From contig JADGJH010000009.1 of assembly GCA_027596945.1 (NCBI GenBank), positions 2,892 to 47,889 on the forward strand: a stretch of DNA of 44,998 bases, read 5' to 3'. Below, piece after piece: positions 42,601-44,998 of this stretch (positions are counted from its first letter, which is position 1; each line of letters starts with the position of its first letter). The translations under genes and the position numbers were made by a program. The stretch comes from Physocladia obscura. Lineage: Eukaryota; Chytridiomycota; Chytridiomycetes; Chytridiales; Chytriomycetaceae. Under the pieces are notes generated by a model. The model searched no databases, was not told the DNA's origin, and saw only the letters and a list, made by a program, of their open reading frames with translations.

Positions 42601-43323
42601 GATGGAAATAAGCCCATGCTTTCAGCAAATTTCGTGAATGAATTAACTCAAATTACTACGCGAAAAAGTTTCTCATCGATGAAAAGTGCTGCAGCTGATT
42701 TGGTCCACTCACTACCTTTCTTCGAGATGGATAATCACCAGTTTTTTATTAACATGGATCATAATAAACTTCCGCAGTATTATAGAGACGATAAATTGAA
42801 TCCATTCGGGGGAATTCGCGAAGAATATGCGCAAAAAATAATTCAATTCGGATATATTGCACTGTTTGCTTGCAGTTTTCCACTTGCGCCGCTCTTCGCG
42901 CTTATAAATAACATATACGAGCTACGAGCTGATGCGTTCAAAATGCTAATTGTGAGTCAACGACCTGAACCATTTCTCGCTCAAGATATTGGAATTTGGA
43001 GGACCATAATTCAAGTTATTGCGTTGACGAGTGTGATGACAAATTCGACACTTGTTTCTTTCACGAGTCCAGCATTCGACACACTATTTACGAATAACTT
43101 GAGCTCAGGAGAGCAACTGGCTGTGAGACTTGGATTTATAATAATATTTCATTATGCTGTACTTACATTGGCGCAAGCGTTCAAAGTTTTGATGCCTACT
43201 ACACCGCAGATAGTCGGGATTGCGGTCGCGCGTGCTCAATATCTGGAAAAAGTCCATATGGACCAAGATTTGGAGGAGGAAGATGAAATTTATAATCCTG
43301 AGTCGATTGGAACACTGTGTTGA
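39674..43323 (+). CDS. Anoctamin/TMEM16 family lipid scramblase or ion channel
   Basis: Exons 39674-40166, 40217-40500, 40586-40772, 40826-40901, 40949-41216, 41268-41468, 41521-41720, 41771-41843, 41891-41966, 42015-42156 and 42212-43323, about 1036 residues. All junctions close except the second (40500/40586), which is off by one base. The first intron would begin GC. Family signs: APFSVLCAEAQLMKLKLPL, DYLLSEGFYSAMFHLHD, AYFGETVGLYFA, WEN(Y)RTKSQFDNAL, IYYAFVKP, NPFGGIREEYAQKIIQFG, PLAPLFALINNIYELRADAFK and RPEPFLAQDIGIW. TM8 keeps the Ca2+ ligands Glu and Asp (YELRADAF). In TM7 the first acidic ligand is kept but the second is Gln. The insertion between TM6 and TM7 (about 42300-42720) is long and polar. 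Family is certain; scramblase or channel activity is not decidable. Confidence 0.88.
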
Positions 43324-43362
43324 TTGAAAGAAGAAAAAAATATGAAGTTGATTACTTTTTAT

Positions 43363-44729
43363 TCAGTCGAAGATGGTGGAAAGCGAAGCTCTTCTCTCGT
43401 TTTCTTTCACAATTTTCTTTTGTCTTTTCGTGTCTTTCGCGGATTCTTCCTCCCTGCGTCTCTTTTCAAAGCTGTGTTTTGTAAATAAATCTTTCCAATA
43501 AAAACCTCAAAAACCAAAACTCACACTCGACTGTTTGGTAAATATTCTGGATTTAAGCAACCCTGTAATTTTGCACCGACTTCCTTTGCTCTCACACTGA
43601 CAATGCTTTTCGTATCTTTGGCCATTTTTTCAAACTCAATTTGCCCCATAATCGCATCTTCCACGCTGCTGAGTTTTTGTTGTAATGCCGCTATTGTATC
43701 TGTGCCGACCCAGTTGATTCGATAGCTTATATATCTGTCCAAATCATCGCGTAAAAATTGCTGTTTCGGCTGCGAATCTGATTTATTTGTAGCCAGAGTT
43801 GCATCTAATTCTTTTGAGGCAAGAACAAAACAGCCAAGAGCAATTTGGCTGCTTTGGTGAGTCAGTGACAAGTCTGAGCAAAGTGCATTTTGCATAAGTT
43901 CACGCGCGCGAGTGTACATTTTGACAAGATTATTGAGCGCTTGTTTACGTGTATCGTGCGATGTATACGCGGTGGAAAAGTATGTCTGCGAAAAACGAGA
44001 AAAGTTATTGCAACAATAACAAACAAAACACAAACGCTCACTTGCAGATCAAGAAATAAGCCGTGCAGCGGCCATTTAACTTGGCGTACCATGAAATCAA
44101 ATCCAACCGCGTCTGCGACAATCAACTCATAATCTCGGATGACATCGACGTCCGGACGTTGAAATTGAGGAACTTTCGCAAGGAAATCAGTAAGCGGGAT
44201 ATAGCTTGATTCGATCTTTGCTGCCAAAAATATACAAGTGATAAGAACAACTTTGATGTCGTGGTTGAAGACAGCTTGTGTCAAATAAAATCGCTTGAAC
44301 AATGAAATAGATGTGGCCTTCAATCGAACAATGATTTAGAGACAAATTATGAAAAAATGAGCTCAGTTCATTACATGCACAGTGTCATCTAATTTGAAAA
44401 CTCGAATAAAGTTTGCTATCTTCGATGTTTCGTAGACTTTACAAAGTAGGATTTGCTCTTGACAAGAAACAAACCTGTCTCTGGGACAGATGGTATAGTC
44501 GGGATTCTCGGACTACTTTTGATCTTCATAACAGAAAGAATATGTAAATGAGGGCGGTAGAGACCTTTTCTTCAGCCATAGCAAGCATTGCTTTTTCGAT
44601 ATTTGATTCGTGGTTTTCTTCACGCTTCCGCAGTAGCGCAACAGCATTTTCAAAAAGTGGCTTGGAGTTCTGAGAATGTAACGGTCGACTTTGTGTTTGC
44701 GCAGTTTGTGTTTGTGGTTGAGTTGTCAT
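43363..44729 (-). CDS. CCL1: Cyclin H (Ccl1/Mcs2-like), TFIIH/CAK subunit
   Basis: Exons 44565-44729, 44375-44512, 44042-44317, 43525-43985 and 43363-43471 close in phase to 382 residues. The two cyclin folds read: QILLCKVYETSKIANFIRVF, then ATSISLFKRFYL, ITCIFLAAKIESSYIPL, LIVADAVGFDFMVRQVKWPLHG (first fold), and QIALGCFVLASKELDA (second fold). FKRFYL, FLAAKIE and the VKWPLHGLFLDL block (human NPYRPFEGFLIDL) identify the cyclin H group. With Cdk7/Kin28 and Mat1/Tfb3 it forms the kinase module of TFIIH that phosphorylates the RNA polymerase II tail. The last exon is basic and coiled (RRREEESAKDTKRQKK), as expected for the C-terminal helix. Its stop lies 39 bp from the convergent anoctamin stop. 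Confidence 0.92.
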
Positions 44730-44998
44730 TCTTTAAAAGAAATTTGTTGAATTTCAAAGATCATCTGTCATTGCATCAGCAGCAATTCTAATAGATTTAA
44801 TTCTGTTAGCCAGGATTTAACAACTAAAGCATCTCCCGCCACAAAAACCGTTTTCGGCCAGAAAAAAAGAAAAAAAATAATTAGTCAGCCAACGTCTGTG
44901 TTAGCGTTGGTGGTTAGCTACTAGGACATAACAGAAAGTTATGTGCTGTTTCATCTTCTAAGAACTCAAGTTTGTAGTAGCATCTGTTTTTTTTGTTG
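44730..44998. other. Upstream region of cyclin H
   Basis: Probably the cyclin H promoter and 5' UTR. No further gene start is seen before the window ends. Confidence 0.5.

Overview
This is a eukaryotic nuclear window, AT-rich between genes, with short GT-AG introns (mostly 43-120 nt) and a 10-N scaffold gap at 15851-15860. The gene content points to a fungus, probably an early-diverging zoosporic (chytrid-like) one: a SEC59-type dolichol kinase, RasB-type GTPases, a fungal Mcp5/Num1-like PH domain, rhodopsin-like seven-helix receptors, a hyaluronan-synthase-like GT2 and an anoctamin. The lineage is an inference from protein resemblance. Exon models were made by hand from reading frame, splice sites and family alignment.

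Layout. 108-1994 (+): 3' part of a DHX33/Dhr2-like DEAH helicase. 2704-10908 (-): tandem array of four paralogous seven-helix receptors, three complete and one reduced to its second exon. 10972-12020 (+): 3' part of a Mcp5/Num1-like PH-domain gene. It lacks its 5' exons and meets the truncated receptor at a 19-T run. 12774-15811 (+): a 955-residue protein joining a GH16 glucanase-like domain to a hyaluronan-synthase-like GT2 membrane enzyme, the most unusual gene here. 16106-18434 (+): decayed, internally deleted SIN3 copy. 19268-20466 and 23039-24278 (-): two aldose 1-epimerases with the same exon plan. 24627-26749 (+): dolichol kinase. 26750-29494: AT-rich gene-poor stretch with a diverged direct repeat.

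29495-34067: four Ras paralogs (three +, one -), all split by a 14-nt and a 24-nt microexon. Two carry natural substitutions at Ras hot-spot positions. 34644-35125 (-): Rab11-like pseudogene. 35592-35843 (+): COX17. 35952-37598 (-): cohesion loader subunit DCC1. 37653-38178 (-): secreted ML/NPC2-like lipid-binding protein. 39674-43323 (+): anoctamin/TMEM16. 43363-44729 (-): cyclin H.

Functional themes. The receptor array and the Ras array are both local expansions of signalling genes, and the array edges hold broken copies. The GH16-GT2 fusion would place a polysaccharide synthase and a glucan-active enzyme in one membrane protein. Apart from the broken genes, nearly all gene models close in phase. 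One junction in the anoctamin does not, so the SIN3 and Rab11 breaks look real rather than the result of a poor assembly.
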